64,000 bases of DNA from Acidihalobacter sp. (GTDB taxonomy: Bacteria; Pseudomonadota; Gammaproteobacteria; DSM-5130; Acidihalobacteraceae), in NCBI GenBank assembly GCA_027013225.1, contig JALUXU010000067.1, positions 61,823 to 125,822 on the forward strand. The letters are read 5' to 3'. The position numbers and the translations under genes are program-made. The notes beneath the pieces were generated by a model. That model saw only the letters and a program-made list of their open reading frames with translations. It searched no databases and had not been told where the DNA came from. Below, one piece after another: positions 10,486 through 19,682 of this stretch (position 1 is its first letter; every line of letters begins with the position of its first letter).

Positions 10486-10486
10486 A

Positions 10487-11629
10487 GTGGCGATAAAAAT
10501 GCAACTGGAACCTTATCTTCGCCTCATGGCAGAACACAATGCATCCGATATGTACTTTGCTACGGGAGCCGCCGTTTCCGTGCGCATAGAGGGAGAAATG
10601 AGGCCGGTGGGACGTAACGAACTTTCTCCGGGAATGGTGAAAAAGCTCGCCTACAGTGCACTCGACGCCGACAAGATCACTAAATTCGAACGCGAAAAGG
10701 AGTTGAATTTCGGGATTTCCGTGCCTCATGCCGGGCGGTTTCGCGTCAATCTTTTTCTGCAGCGCGGTGAAGTATCCATGGTCGTCCGTTACATAAAAAC
10801 GGATATTCCTTCGATCGAATCTTTGTCGTTGCCCCCCATCCTCAAAGAGTTGGTGAGCCTTCCGTCGGGGCTGGTGCTGGCCGTCGGTTCCACAGGCGCG
10901 GGAAAATCAACCACTTTGGCGGCAATGATAGATTATCGCAATGCCACCCGAGCCAATCATATACTTACGATCGAAGATCCGATCGAATTTGTTTTCTCCC
11001 ACAAAAAATCCATCGTCTGCCAACGTGAAGTCGGTCTGGATACGTTATCCTATGAAAATGCGTTGCGCGAAGCCATGCGGGAAGCGCCGGACCTGATCAT
11101 GATAGGAGAAATCCGCGATCGCGGGACGATGGAGGCGGCGATCGCCTATGCGGATACCGGACATCTGTGTTTGTCTACTCTGCATGCCGTGAATGCCAAT
11201 CAGGCCTTCGAGCGCATCATCAATTTTTTCCCCCATGAGGCCAAGCAACAGATTTTGATGGATCTCTCCCTGAACCTGCGAGGCATCGTGTCCCAGCGTT
11301 TGGTGCCCACCGTGGATGGCGGACGGATACCTGCCGTCGAAATTTTGATCAATACGCCTTACGTGTCCGAATTGATCAAGAAAGGAGAGTTCAGCGAGCT
11401 GAAAGAGGCCATGGAGAAAGGTTCCGGATCGGGCATGCAAACTTTTGATCAGGCTCTTTACGAGACATATAAAATGGGGCGAATCACACTCAAGGACGCC
11501 ATAAACCATGCGGATTCCGGAGGGGATCTTGAATGGCGGGTGCATTTTGGCGGCGGCATGAAGGCGCGAAAAAACGCGCCATCTAGTGATGATCCGCAAC
11601 TGCCCGGGGAATCGTTACCTGAATTGTGA
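10487..11629 (+). CDS. Third PilT/PilU-type ATPase
   Basis: This 380-residue protein is a second PilU-like ATPase. It has an intact Walker A (GSTGAGKST), Walker B (DLIMIGEIRDRGTMEAA) and His-box (LSTLHAVNANQAFERI), so ATP hydrolysis is plausible. The N-terminal element reads NASDMYFATGAAVSVRIEG, diverged from both PilT and PilU in its central residues. It shares EILINTP with PilU and lacks AIRNLIRE. The frame opens with GTG at 10487, one base after the pilU stop; an ATG at 10499 is an alternative, and neither has a strong ribosome site. The role is presumably accessory retraction. The family is certain and the specific function unknown. Confidence 0.88.
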   Translation: MAIKMQLEPYLRLMAEHNASDMYFATGAAVSVRIEGEMRPVGRNELSPGMVKKLAYSALDADKITKFEREKELNFGISVPHAGRFRVNLFLQRGEVSMVVRYIKTDIPSIESLSLPPILKELVSLPSGLVLAVGSTGAGKSTTLAAMIDYRNATRANHILTIEDPIEFVFSHKKSIVCQREVGLDTLSYENALREAMREAPDLIMIGEIRDRGTMEAAIAYADTGHLCLSTLHAVNANQAFERIINFFPHEAKQQILMDLSLNLRGIVSQRLVPTVDGGRIPAVEILINTPYVSELIKKGEFSELKEAMEKGSGSGMQTFDQALYETYKMGRITLKDAINHADSGGDLEWRVHFGGGMKARKNAPSSDDPQLPGESLPEL

Positions 11630-11643
11630 TTTGCGCGCCCTTT

Positions 11644-13275
11644 TCATGGGGCCTCATCTTCGAAATACTTTTGAAGATAGGCGTCAATGTTGCCATCTTC
11701 ATTTGCTTCAATCTCTTTCTGGCGTCGAATGGAATCGCGGGCGATTTCCATGAAAAAGTTTTCCCGCTCGTCGGGAAGGGGGCGGGCAAGGAAGTAGTCG
11801 CGGTGCAAAAGGGCGTATCGGCGGCTTAAGTCATGAAAGCCTTCGCTGTTGGATTCCATTTCATCGAGTATTTTCGCCGATGGCGTCCTCTCTGGATGCT
11901 GAATCTTGTTTGATTGTTCTTCGAGCGCCTGACAATACAGCGGTTTTTCGGAATTCGCGTCCAGCAGTTTGCAGAACGGACGAATGGCTTCGAGGATTTC
12001 CATGCCCCACTCCTGAAGAGGATGTTGCCCGCCATCGACACGCAGCATCAATCCGGGTTGCCGGCCGCGATGCGCCACCAGAGAAAAATTGATGTCTATC
12101 ATCTGGCGTTCCTCTTTGCCAATGGGCGGACTTTCGGCGAACAGGCAGCAAAGCAGCATGGCTTCCAGAAAAGCGGCTTGGATCCGGTCAATGCCCAAGG
12201 GGCTGAAAATATTGAGATCGAGAGAGCGCAGCTCGACATAGCGAATGCCCCCCTTGCGCAAGGCACGCGTGGGGCGTTCGTCGGTGCCGTGAATGGGTTT
12301 GGGGCGAATAGTGCTGTAATATTCGTTTTCGATCTGCAGAATGTGATCATTCAGCTGGCGATATTCGCCGTTCGCCTTGACGCCTAATTTGGAATATAGC
12401 TTACAGGGTGTGCGAATGGCGCACTCTAGACTTTCGATATAGGCGATCAATGAATCATAATTGGCTTTTATACCCGTCTCGCCTTCCTTTGCGTTGGTAT
12501 AGCCCATGTCTCCCATCCGCAGGGAGGTGGCGTAGGGTTCATATAGAGTATGCGCATCGAATCGGGGCAGAATGCTGTGGCGGCCTGCAAAAAAACTTTC
12601 ACATACGGCAGGTGAGGCGCCAAAAAGATAGGGCACCAACCAGCCGATGCGTTGCAGGTTCCGCACCAGCCCCATATAGCTTTCAGAAATGAAGTCTTGC
12701 AATGAGGCTTGCTTTCCCGAGAGTTCATGCAATGCTTTCCAGGCATTCTCGTGCAGAGAAAAATTGAAGTGCACGCCAGCGATAACCTGCATTACCCGGC
12801 CATAGCGATTTCCAAGTCCGACCCGGTATATGTGTTTCATCAAGCCGCGTGCCGAGGAGCCGTAGTGGGCGATGGGGATGTTTTCCTCTCCATGAAGAAT
12901 GCACGGCATGCTCGCGGCCCAGAGATATTCTTCGTTTAAGTGTGGATAAATGAATCGATGCAGTTCGTCAAGAAAGCCGAGAGACTGGTCGGTATTTCCC
13001 GGCGGAGTGATCAATTCCAGCAAGGCTTCGGAAAAATCGGTGGTGATATAGGGGTGGGTCAGGGGTGAGCCGAGGATGGGGGGGTGAGGCTTGGTCGAAA
13101 TGCTGCCATCGGGAAGCACTCGCAGGGATTCTTTTTCAAGTCCGGTGAGATTGTTGCAAAGAAGCTGCCCGTCAGCATGGGAAAGAAACTGCGCCAGTTT
13201 GACTTGAGCGGTGGTGGGGTCGGTTGTCATGGCAGGTATCGCAAAGGGGCTTCTAAGGAAGGAACGTGAATTCAT
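11644..13275 (-). CDS. gshA: Glutamate-cysteine ligase
   Basis: GshA joins glutamate and cysteine with ATP, the first step of glutathione synthesis. The 543-residue protein is the proteobacterial type-1 enzyme: GLEKESLRV near residue 45, TDFSEALLELITPP near 79-92, MPCILHGEENIPIAHYG near 123, VMQVIAGVHFNFS and KGGIRYVELRSLDLN. I chose the ATG at 13275 because AAGGTGAT precedes it at good spacing, although this overlaps the upstream gene by 23 bases. An ATG at 13230 would remove the overlap but has no clear ribosome site. It is convergent with the third pilus ATPase, only 14 bases away. Confidence 0.96.
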   Translation of the reverse strand: MNSRSFLRSPFAIPAMTTDPTTAQVKLAQFLSHADGQLLCNNLTGLEKESLRVLPDGSISTKPHPPILGSPLTHPYITTDFSEALLELITPPGNTDQSLGFLDELHRFIYPHLNEEYLWAASMPCILHGEENIPIAHYGSSARGLMKHIYRVGLGNRYGRVMQVIAGVHFNFSLHENAWKALHELSGKQASLQDFISESYMGLVRNLQRIGWLVPYLFGASPAVCESFFAGRHSILPRFDAHTLYEPYATSLRMGDMGYTNAKEGETGIKANYDSLIAYIESLECAIRTPCKLYSKLGVKANGEYRQLNDHILQIENEYYSTIRPKPIHGTDERPTRALRKGGIRYVELRSLDLNIFSPLGIDRIQAAFLEAMLLCCLFAESPPIGKEERQMIDINFSLVAHRGRQPGLMLRVDGGQHPLQEWGMEILEAIRPFCKLLDANSEKPLYCQALEEQSNKIQHPERTPSAKILDEMESNSEGFHDLSRRYALLHRDYFLARPLPDERENFFMEIARDSIRRQKEIEANEDGNIDAYLQKYFEDEAP

Positions 13276-14005
13276 AGCCCATCACCTTCTGACCAGGGTC
13301 ATTGATGGCGAAATGGACATTGATCGGCTTGTTGACCGGCATCAGCGTGTTGGGATCGATGTTTGCTGGAAGGTATTGAGCGGGAGCGAATGTACCGCGT
13401 GCGATTTCCTGTCCCGCAAGGTTGAAAAAACGTATGCGCATACGTGGATAGGGTTGTGGAAACGGTGCCTTGTTGACGATGGTGGCGGTCACGCTCAAGG
13501 CGTGAGGCACTAGAGTGCTGGTAGCGATAGCGCGTTGAGAGATGACAATAGCCTTCAGATCGTGCCGCGGCGCAAGAGTGCAGCCGGCGAAGTGGCAGAT
13601 TTCCAAAAGCACGGGGCGGATCAAGGGGGACTGGGTAAAAGGGGTTTTCTGCCCGTAGGCATACAAAAAACCGGCAAGAGCGATCAATAGTAAAGCCCCC
13701 GTAGTAAACAGCAAAGGGCGCCATAAACCGCGTGGGCGGGATTTTGGAATTGAATCAGCGCGCTCCTCCGTGGTGAAAGGCAAATCGTCTTCTGCGATGA
13801 CAAGATCTTCTTCAAAGCGCAACGGCGCCTGATCAGGCGTCTCTTCTGTCGAGGGTGTCTCGTTATCTTCTGATTCTTCCCGCTCCCTGACGCGCGCTTC
13901 AAACACATGGCCGCATTCGCCGCAGCGCACCCATCCCTCTGCAACTTCCAGGTCTGCCTGAGAGATGCGAAAAAGCGCATGACAGCGTGGGCATTCGGTA
14001 AACAT
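13253..14005 (-). CDS. Zinc-ribbon / DUF3426 membrane protein
   Basis: This 250-residue protein begins with a MJ0042-type zinc finger: CPRCHALFRIS at residues 5-15 and CGECGHVF at 28-35, giving a CxxC...CxxC site. An acidic linker and one membrane helix near residues 97-115 (LLIALAGFLYAYGQ) follow. The C-terminal part is a DUF3426 domain with IDPNTLMPVNKPINVHF near the end. Family members commonly lie next to prmA, as here (18 bases after prmA). A thioredoxin/redox or envelope role has been guessed for the family, but none is established. Confidence 0.88.
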   Translation of the reverse strand: MFTECPRCHALFRISQADLEVAEGWVRCGECGHVFEARVREREESEDNETPSTEETPDQAPLRFEEDLVIAEDDLPFTTEERADSIPKSRPRGLWRPLLFTTGALLLIALAGFLYAYGQKTPFTQSPLIRPVLLEICHFAGCTLAPRHDLKAIVISQRAIATSTLVPHALSVTATIVNKAPFPQPYPRMRIRFFNLAGQEIARGTFAPAQYLPANIDPNTLMPVNKPINVHFAINDPGQKVMGYEFTFLP

Positions 14006-14023
14006 GGCGTCGGTGGCGTGGTT

Positions 14024-14929
14024 TCAGGATGTTTGGGAGGCGCCAGCATTCCGGCTTCGTTGACCCACGAGGCGGACCCAGCCGTCGCGCGCACATTTGG
14101 GTTCCCAATTTCCTAGGCAGGCGGCGTAAGCCTCATAGAGTGCATCGGCTTGTTCTTCCAATATGCCTGAAAGCACCAGCCGTCCACCTGGTTTGAGGAG
14201 GCGGCAAAGCGTCGGCGCCAGTACAGCCAGCGGGGCGGCGAGGATATTGGCGATGATCAGGTCAAAGGACAAAGCAGGAAGTTCATCAGGTTTCGCCACG
14301 TCCAGGCTTTCTTGGGAGATTTGGTTGCGCGCGGCGTTATCTTCTGTGGCAGAAAGCGCCTGAGGATCTATATCGACCGCCCAGACATGGCGCGCTCCCA
14401 ATTTCAAGGCGGCCAGACCCAGTATCCCGGAACCGCACCCATAGTCGAGTACCAGTTTATCTGTCGGCGGACTGGCATCCAACCATTCCAGGCAGAGAGC
14501 GGTAGTAGGGTGAGTGCCGGTACCGAAGGCCAGTCCTGGATCTAGAATGAGATTGACAGCGTCAGGTTCGAGAGGCGTCTCCCAGCTGGGGCAAATCCAA
14601 AGACGGTTACCGCAGCGCAGCGGATGGAAGTCATCCATCCACACGCGTGTCCAATCCTGATCACGCAGAGTTTCTATGCGCGGAGGCGTAGTCAGGGAAT
14701 GATCTTTTTCCAGACGCGAAGCCAGCATGTGCAGCTCGCAGGAAGAATCGAACAGGGCGGTCAGCGTGTTTTCCGGCCAAAGAGGTGTTTCGCCGGGAGC
14801 CGGCTCGAGGACCGGAACATCACCCGCATCGCTGAGGCTCACCGACATGGCGCCCGCAGCGATGAGTTGTTGCTCAACCGCTTCCACCTGTTCGCGTGAC
14901 AGATGCAATATCAGGGTTTTCCAAGGCAT
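14024..14929 (-). CDS. prmA: Ribosomal protein L11 methyltransferase
   Basis: PrmA trimethylates ribosomal protein L11 using S-adenosylmethionine. From the ATG at 14929 the protein has 301 residues and begins MPWKTLILHLS, a normal PrmA start; the frame runs five codons further to a TTG inside accC. Key motifs are DPGLAFGTGTHPTT, the SAM-binding VLDYGCGSGILGLAALKLGA, and the late motif IIANILAAPL. It starts one base after the accC stop, so it is part of the aroQ-accBC operon. Confidence 0.96.
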   Translation of the reverse strand: MPWKTLILHLSREQVEAVEQQLIAAGAMSVSLSDAGDVPVLEPAPGETPLWPENTLTALFDSSCELHMLASRLEKDHSLTTPPRIETLRDQDWTRVWMDDFHPLRCGNRLWICPSWETPLEPDAVNLILDPGLAFGTGTHPTTALCLEWLDASPPTDKLVLDYGCGSGILGLAALKLGARHVWAVDIDPQALSATEDNAARNQISQESLDVAKPDELPALSFDLIIANILAAPLAVLAPTLCRLLKPGGRLVLSGILEEQADALYEAYAACLGNWEPKCARDGWVRLVGQRSRNAGASQTS

Positions 14930-14930
14930 T

Positions 14931-16274
14931 TCAGTCGCGATCAAGCGTTTTTTCCAGATGATGGATGTCGATACCGCCCCTGATGAATTCGGGATCCTCG
15001 AGAATTTTTCGGTGCAGGGGCACGTTGGTCGTGATGCCGTCGATCACGATCTCCTGAAGGGCGCCCCGCATTCGGGCAATCGCCGATGAGCGGTTTTCGC
15101 CATGAGCAATGATTTTGCCGATCAATGAATCATAATGAGGGGGAACCGTGTAACCGCTATAGATATGCGAATCTACCCGGATGCCTGGGCCCCCGGGCGC
15201 ATGAAACTGGGCGATGGTTCCCGGCGAGGGAATGAAACTCTCCGAATCTTCGGCGTTGATCCGGCACTCGATGGCGTGGCCGCGCAGCACCACATCTTCC
15301 TGCTTGACGGGAAGCGGTTCGCCGGCGGCGATGCGTAGCTGCAAGGCGACGATATCGAGTCCCGTGGCCATTTCGGTGACCGGATGTTCCACCTGAATGC
15401 GGGTGTTCATTTCGATGAAATAAAATTCACCGTTCTCATACAAAAACTCGAAAGTGCCCGCCCCCCGGTAAGCGATGCGGCGGCAGGCGTTTGCCACGAT
15501 TTCCCCGAGCCTGGAACGCTGTTCCTCGCTGATGCCGGGCGCTGGCGATTCTTCAATCACCTTTTGATGCCGGCGTTGTATAGAGCAATCCCGTTCGCCG
15601 AGATGGACGACATTCCCGTAATTGTCCGCGAGTATCTGAAACTCGATATGGCGTGGCGCGGCGAGGAATTTTTCCATGTAGATCGTATCATCGCCAAATG
15701 CCGCTTTGGCTTCTGCCCGGGTCATCGCCACGGCATCGAGAAGCTCCGCCTGACGCCTCACGATCCGCATGCCGCGACCGCCGCCGCCAGCCGCCGCCTT
15801 GATGATCACCGGATAGCCGATGTCTTTGGCGAGACGAATCGTTTCATCGGCGTCCTCGCCTATGGCGCCATCGGAACCCGGCACGCAGGGCACGCCCGCC
15901 TCCAGCATGGCGCGTTTGGCGGATACTTTGTCGCCCATGAGACGAATCGTTTCCGCACGTGGACCGATGAAGACGAACCCGCTGGACTCGACGCGCTCCG
16001 CAAAATCGGCGTTTTCCGCCAGAAAGCCGTAGCCCGGATGAATGGCTGAAGCGTTGGTCAATTCCGCTGCGCTGATGATGGTCGGAATATTGAGATAGCT
16101 TTCAGCGGAGGGCGCGGGCCCGATGCACACCGTCTCGTCGGCAAGGCGCACATGTTTCAGATCCCGATCGGGGACGGAATGGACGGCTACCGTTTTGATG
16201 CCGAGTTCCCGGCAGGCTCGGAGTATGCGCAGCGCGATTTCTCCGCGGTTGGCGATGAGGACTTTATCTAGCAT
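14931..16274 (-). CDS. accC: Acetyl-CoA carboxylase, biotin carboxylase subunit
   Basis: AccC carboxylates the biotin on AccB with bicarbonate and ATP, the first half of malonyl-CoA synthesis. The 447-residue protein has the family N-terminus [27 protein letters not shown], the glycine-rich ATP loop [25 protein letters not shown], and the catalytic region [18 protein letters not shown] and [14 protein letters not shown]. It lies 19 bases after accB in the standard pair. Confidence 0.98.
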   Translation of the reverse strand: MLDKVLIANRGEIALRILRACRELGIKTVAVHSVPDRDLKHVRLADETVCIGPAPSAESYLNIPTIISAAELTNASAIHPGYGFLAENADFAERVESSGFVFIGPRAETIRLMGDKVSAKRAMLEAGVPCVPGSDGAIGEDADETIRLAKDIGYPVIIKAAAGGGGRGMRIVRRQAELLDAVAMTRAEAKAAFGDDTIYMEKFLAAPRHIEFQILADNYGNVVHLGERDCSIQRRHQKVIEESPAPGISEEQRSRLGEIVANACRRIAYRGAGTFEFLYENGEFYFIEMNTRIQVEHPVTEMATGLDIVALQLRIAAGEPLPVKQEDVVLRGHAIECRINAEDSESFIPSPGTIAQFHAPGGPGIRVDSHIYSGYTVPPHYDSLIGKIIAHGENRSSAIARMRGALQEIVIDGITTNVPLHRKILEDPEFIRGGIDIHHLEKTLDRD

Positions 16275-16293
16275 GGAGTTATCCGCTCACGCA

Positions 16294-16737
16294 TTATCCA
16301 ATCACAAACAGGGGTTCACCATATTCCACGGGCTGCCCGTCCTCTACGAGGATGTCGAGGATGATGCCCGCCCGGTCCGCTTCGATCTGATTGAGCATTT
16401 TCATCGCCTCGATGATGCAAAGAGTATCCCCTTCGCCGACACTTTGCCCTACCTCCACGAAAGGCTTGGCGCCAGGAGAGGGCGCGCGGTAGAACGTCCC
16501 TACCATCGGCGAAGTGACACGATGACCTTCTGGAATGTTCTCATCGGCGGAACCCGCGGGCGGAGCCGGTACCGTCGCGGGTGCGACGGCAACCGGCGGC
16601 GATGTATGGGCTATCTGCCCGGATGACGGCGCGGCGCGGCTTATGCGTACTGATTCTTCGCCTTCTTTGATTTCTATCTCGGCAATGCCTGAAGTTTCGA
16701 GCAATTCGATCAGTTTTTTGATTTTGCGGATATCCAT
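16294..16737 (-). CDS. accB: Biotin carboxyl carrier protein of acetyl-CoA carboxylase
   Basis: AccB carries the biotin that shuttles carboxyl groups from AccC to the carboxyltransferase. The 147-residue protein has the usual N-terminal helix region ([13 protein letters not shown]), a Pro/Ala-rich linker near residues 40-65, and a biotinyl domain with the biotinylated lysine in [11 protein letters not shown] near residue 113. It is flanked by aroQ (2 bases upstream) and accC in the classic aroQ-accB-accC arrangement. Confidence 0.97.
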   Translation of the reverse strand: MDIRKIKKLIELLETSGIAEIEIKEGEESVRISRAAPSSGQIAHTSPPVAVAPATVPAPPAGSADENIPEGHRVTSPMVGTFYRAPSPGAKPFVEVGQSVGEGDTLCIIEAMKMLNQIEADRAGIILDILVEDGQPVEYGEPLFVIG

Positions 16738-16739
16738 GT

Positions 16740-17204
16740 TCAGACCTCAATGGGGCCGTCAAGACGGGCGGAGAGAATTTCGGCGGCCGCTTCAATGGCG
16801 AGCCGATAACCCATTGAGCCCAGCCCAACGATCACTCCGTGGGCGGCCTCGGAGAGATAGGAGTGGTGGCGGAACGGCTCTCGCCCCCAAACATTTGACA
16901 GGTGTACTTCGATATAAGGGATGGCCACCGCCAGAAGCGCATCCCGAAGCGCGACGCTGGTATGTGTGTAGGCGCCGGCATTGATGATTATGAAGTCCGT
17001 GTTATCACGGCCGGCCTCTTGGATTCTGTCGACCAGAGCCCCTTCGCTATTGGACTGGAAGAATCGACTGCCGACGTCATGCGCGGCCGCATGACGTCGG
17101 CAGTCGGCTTCGATCTCGGCAAGCGTATTCGACCCATAATGGGCCGGTTCCCTGTTCCCCAGCAGATTCAGATTGGGGCCGTTGATGATCAGAATCTCGC
17201 GCAT
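16740..17204 (-). CDS. aroQ: 3-dehydroquinate dehydratase, type II
   Basis: AroQ converts 3-dehydroquinate to 3-dehydroshikimate in the shikimate pathway. The frame is open back to 17300, but homology starts at the ATG at 17204 ([16 protein letters not shown]), giving 154 residues, the normal size for the dodecameric type II enzyme. Recognisable elements are [18 protein letters not shown] with the catalytic tyrosine, [31 protein letters not shown] and [20 protein letters not shown]. It is the first gene of a minus-strand operon running on to accB, accC, prmA, DUF3426 and gshA. Confidence 0.95.
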   Translation of the reverse strand: MREILIINGPNLNLLGNREPAHYGSNTLAEIEADCRRHAAAHDVGSRFFQSNSEGALVDRIQEAGRDNTDFIIINAGAYTHTSVALRDALLAVAIPYIEVHLSNVWGREPFRHHSYLSEAAHGVIVGLGSMGYRLAIEAAAEILSARLDGPIEV

Positions 17205-17347
17205 GGCATCACATCGTCCGCAGCATTTGGAATTCTCGGATTTTGCCTGATCGCCATCGATTAGTCCAGTTTGTGGCAAGATCGACGAAATTTGCGGCAA
17301 AAGCTGGCGAGATCATTCGACAAGCGCAGACTTCACAATACGGCAAA

Positions 17348-17376
17348 TTCAGTTCTTCTAGTGGGTCGGCTATAAT
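17348..17376 (+). promoter_or_regulatory. Candidate sigma-70 promoter for thrC
   Basis: A perfect -10 hexamer TATAAT lies at 17371-17376, with a partial -35 TTCAGT at 17348-17353 at a 17-base spacing. It would start transcription about 25 bases before the thrC ATG. The -35 matches the consensus only in part. Confidence 0.5.
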
Positions 17377-17406
17377 GATTGCTTGTTGTCTTGCAATGGC
17401 TGGCTT

Positions 17407-18876
17407 ATGTATTTTATCGAAACCCGTGGCAATGATGGTCACCATCCATCCAGACTCAGCTTTTCCCAGGCTATTCTGAGCCCCTTGGCTTCCTTCGGCG
17501 GCCTCTTCGCGCCAGATGGACTTCCTGTTTTGGGTGAGGCGTTTTTGCGCAAACATCTTGAAAGCGGCTACCAGGCACTTGCCCGCGATTTGCTCAAGGC
17601 TTTTGATCTTGATCTGGAATCGGCGCTGATTGATGAAGCCTTGCGCTGCTATGCTTCATTCGATAATCCGCAAAATCCCGCGCCCGTTGTCAAGATAGGG
17701 GATGATTTGTTCGTAAGCGAGCTTTATCACGGACCCACCCGGGCATTCAAGGATATGGCTTTGCAACCCTTTGGGGTGGTGTTGTCCGCATTGGCACGAC
17801 AAAGAGATGAGCGCTACCTCATTTTGGCGGCGACCAGCGGCGACACGGGGCCGGCAACGCTGGAGGCTTTCAAAGGGCGTGCCAATGTCAAGGTGGCCTG
17901 CCTCTATCCTCACGGCGGCACTTCGGATGTACAGCGATTGCAAATGGTGACCGAGGACGCCCCCAATTTGAAAGTCATCGGTATTCGTGGTGATTTCGAC
18001 GATGCCCAGACGGCATTGAAGCATCTGCTGGGATCCACGGCGTTTAAGGCGAGGCTGCGGGAAAAGCAGATGCATCTTTCCGCGGCCAATTCGGTCAATT
18101 TCGGGAGGATCGCTTTTCAGATCATCTATCATTTCCATAGCTATCTTGAACTGGTGCGTCAGGGGGCCATTCCCTTGGGCGGAAAAGCCTACCTCGACGT
18201 TCCAAGCGGCAATTTCGGTAATGCCCTGGGCGCGTATTACGCCATGAAAATGGGTTTGCCCATAGAAAAAATCCTGATCGCTTCCAACCGCAACCATGTG
18301 CTGGCCGATCTCATAGAGACCGGTCGCTACGATATTCGTCAGCGCACCCTCGTGCCAACCAGCGCGCCGGCGATGGACATCCTCAAGTCTTCGAATATCG
18401 AGCGGGTGCTCTTCGACCTGTTTGGGGCCGAGCGAACGAGGGAATTGATGAGGCAGCTCGATGAACGCAATTATTACGCCCTGACGCCGGAGGAACTCGC
18501 CAGGCTGCAAGAGATTTTCGGCGCTGATTGGTGTGACGATGAAACCGCGTTGGCGTACATCCGCAAAGCCTATGAGAATGGTTATCTCATGGACACTCAT
18601 ACGGCCACATGTTTCAAGCCCTATGAAAGCCGCCGCGAAAAAGCGCTGCCAACGATCATCTATTCCACGGCCGAGTGGACCAAATTCTCCCCAACGCTGG
18701 CACGCGCCTTGTTCAACGAAGCGGGTTTGAGTGATGAAAAGGCATTGCGTTTGATTGCTGTCCGCGCGGGCGTTTCTGTGCCCGAAAGGATTCAGGCATT
18801 GTTTGAAAAGCCGGTCGCTCAGCCTCTTGTGATCGAAAAAACGGACATAGAGCAGGCCGTGTTGGAGTTCATCTGA
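17407..18876 (+). CDS. thrC: Threonine synthase
   Basis: ThrC converts O-phosphohomoserine to threonine with pyridoxal phosphate. From the ATG at 17407 (MYFIETRGND) the protein has 489 residues. The PLP lysine lies in HGPTRAFKDMALQ, and the phosphate-binding loop in LAATSGDTGPATLEAF; DVPSGNFGNALGAYYA and HTATCFKPYE are also family-typical. The frame extends eight codons upstream, but the family N-terminus MxxxxTRG fixes this start; no good ribosome site is visible. The gene stands alone: the usual partner hom is not adjacent. Confidence 0.95.
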   Translation: MYFIETRGNDGHHPSRLSFSQAILSPLASFGGLFAPDGLPVLGEAFLRKHLESGYQALARDLLKAFDLDLESALIDEALRCYASFDNPQNPAPVVKIGDDLFVSELYHGPTRAFKDMALQPFGVVLSALARQRDERYLILAATSGDTGPATLEAFKGRANVKVACLYPHGGTSDVQRLQMVTEDAPNLKVIGIRGDFDDAQTALKHLLGSTAFKARLREKQMHLSAANSVNFGRIAFQIIYHFHSYLELVRQGAIPLGGKAYLDVPSGNFGNALGAYYAMKMGLPIEKILIASNRNHVLADLIETGRYDIRQRTLVPTSAPAMDILKSSNIERVLFDLFGAERTRELMRQLDERNYYALTPEELARLQEIFGADWCDDETALAYIRKAYENGYLMDTHTATCFKPYESRREKALPTIIYSTAEWTKFSPTLARALFNEAGLSDEKALRLIAVRAGVSVPERIQALFEKPVAQPLVIEKTDIEQAVLEFI

Positions 18877-18888
18877 AGGCGCACATGC

Positions 18889-19506
18889 TCAATAGACCGA
18901 CCAGAAATGGGGTATCAGTCCCGTCTCACGCATCGCCAAGGCGAGCTGGATAATGCCGATGAGCCAAACAAACCAGAGTGCGTTGAGCATGTGAAACCGG
19001 TAGGTGGCCGGTCGGGTAGTGTATTCATCCGGTTCCTGATACAAGGAGAATTTTGGGAAAAACGCGGGCACCCGTTTCTTGTATCGCGTCATGTCTCCTG
19101 TAAAGAAACGTTCGAGCCGCTTTTCCTCGCTTTTGATGACAAAGGGATAATAAATCGCGAATATCAGCAGGAATACACCCGGGAAAAATAATGTTTCCGT
19201 CGAAAGCCCCACACCTGTCACGCCGATCAGGCTGAAAACGTACAGGGGGTTTCTGGAGATCGAATAAGGCCCTGCGGTGACGAGCCGATTGTTTTTATAG
19301 CCGCCGATGAAAAGGGAGCACCACATGCGTCCAAAGGCGCCGATCGAGGCCAGCACAATGCCGAAAAACAGTAAAAGGGCGCCAATGACCGGATCATGTC
19401 TGGCCCAAAGACTGTCGGTCGTGAAGATGGAAAAGAGAATGGACGCGGCGATGAGGCGCGATAGCGGTAGTCTGAGTTTTTCAAATAAAGTGACGAGCTT
19501 ATCCAT
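18889..19506 (-). CDS. Isoprenylcysteine carboxyl methyltransferase-like membrane protein
   Basis: This 205-residue protein has about five hydrophobic segments and the signature GPYSISRNPLYVFSLIGVTG near residue 83, then EEKRLERFFTGDMTRYKKRV, both typical of the ICMT/PEMT-like SAM-dependent membrane methyltransferases. Bacterial members are mostly uncharacterised; lipid, isoprenoid or small-molecule targets have been suggested for relatives. It is convergent with thrC, 12 bases away. No substrate can be inferred from its neighbours. Confidence 0.8.
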   Translation of the reverse strand: MDKLVTLFEKLRLPLSRLIAASILFSIFTTDSLWARHDPVIGALLLFFGIVLASIGAFGRMWCSLFIGGYKNNRLVTAGPYSISRNPLYVFSLIGVTGVGLSTETLFFPGVFLLIFAIYYPFVIKSEEKRLERFFTGDMTRYKKRVPAFFPKFSLYQEPDEYTTRPATYRFHMLNALWFVWLIGIIQLALAMRETGLIPHFWSVY

Positions 19507-19682
19507 GCAAATTGCAATCCCTTGAAGAAATCACTGATGGGTTCGAAAGGCCCATCACGTCGCGGCCAATAGAGCATAGGCACCGATCAAGTGAGCTGTT
19601 TTCGGCTATCGGCCGGCTATTGTAACGTGCTTTGCCTGGATTGCCTTGGGATGGTTTCCAGTCCGCCATGCCTTTCATGTTC

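Noticed and set aside
19530..19565. Hairpin TGATGGG/CCCATCA upstream of the methyltransferase-like gene
   Set aside because: Seven base pairs with a nine-base loop and no T-tract; could be chance and has no supporting context.
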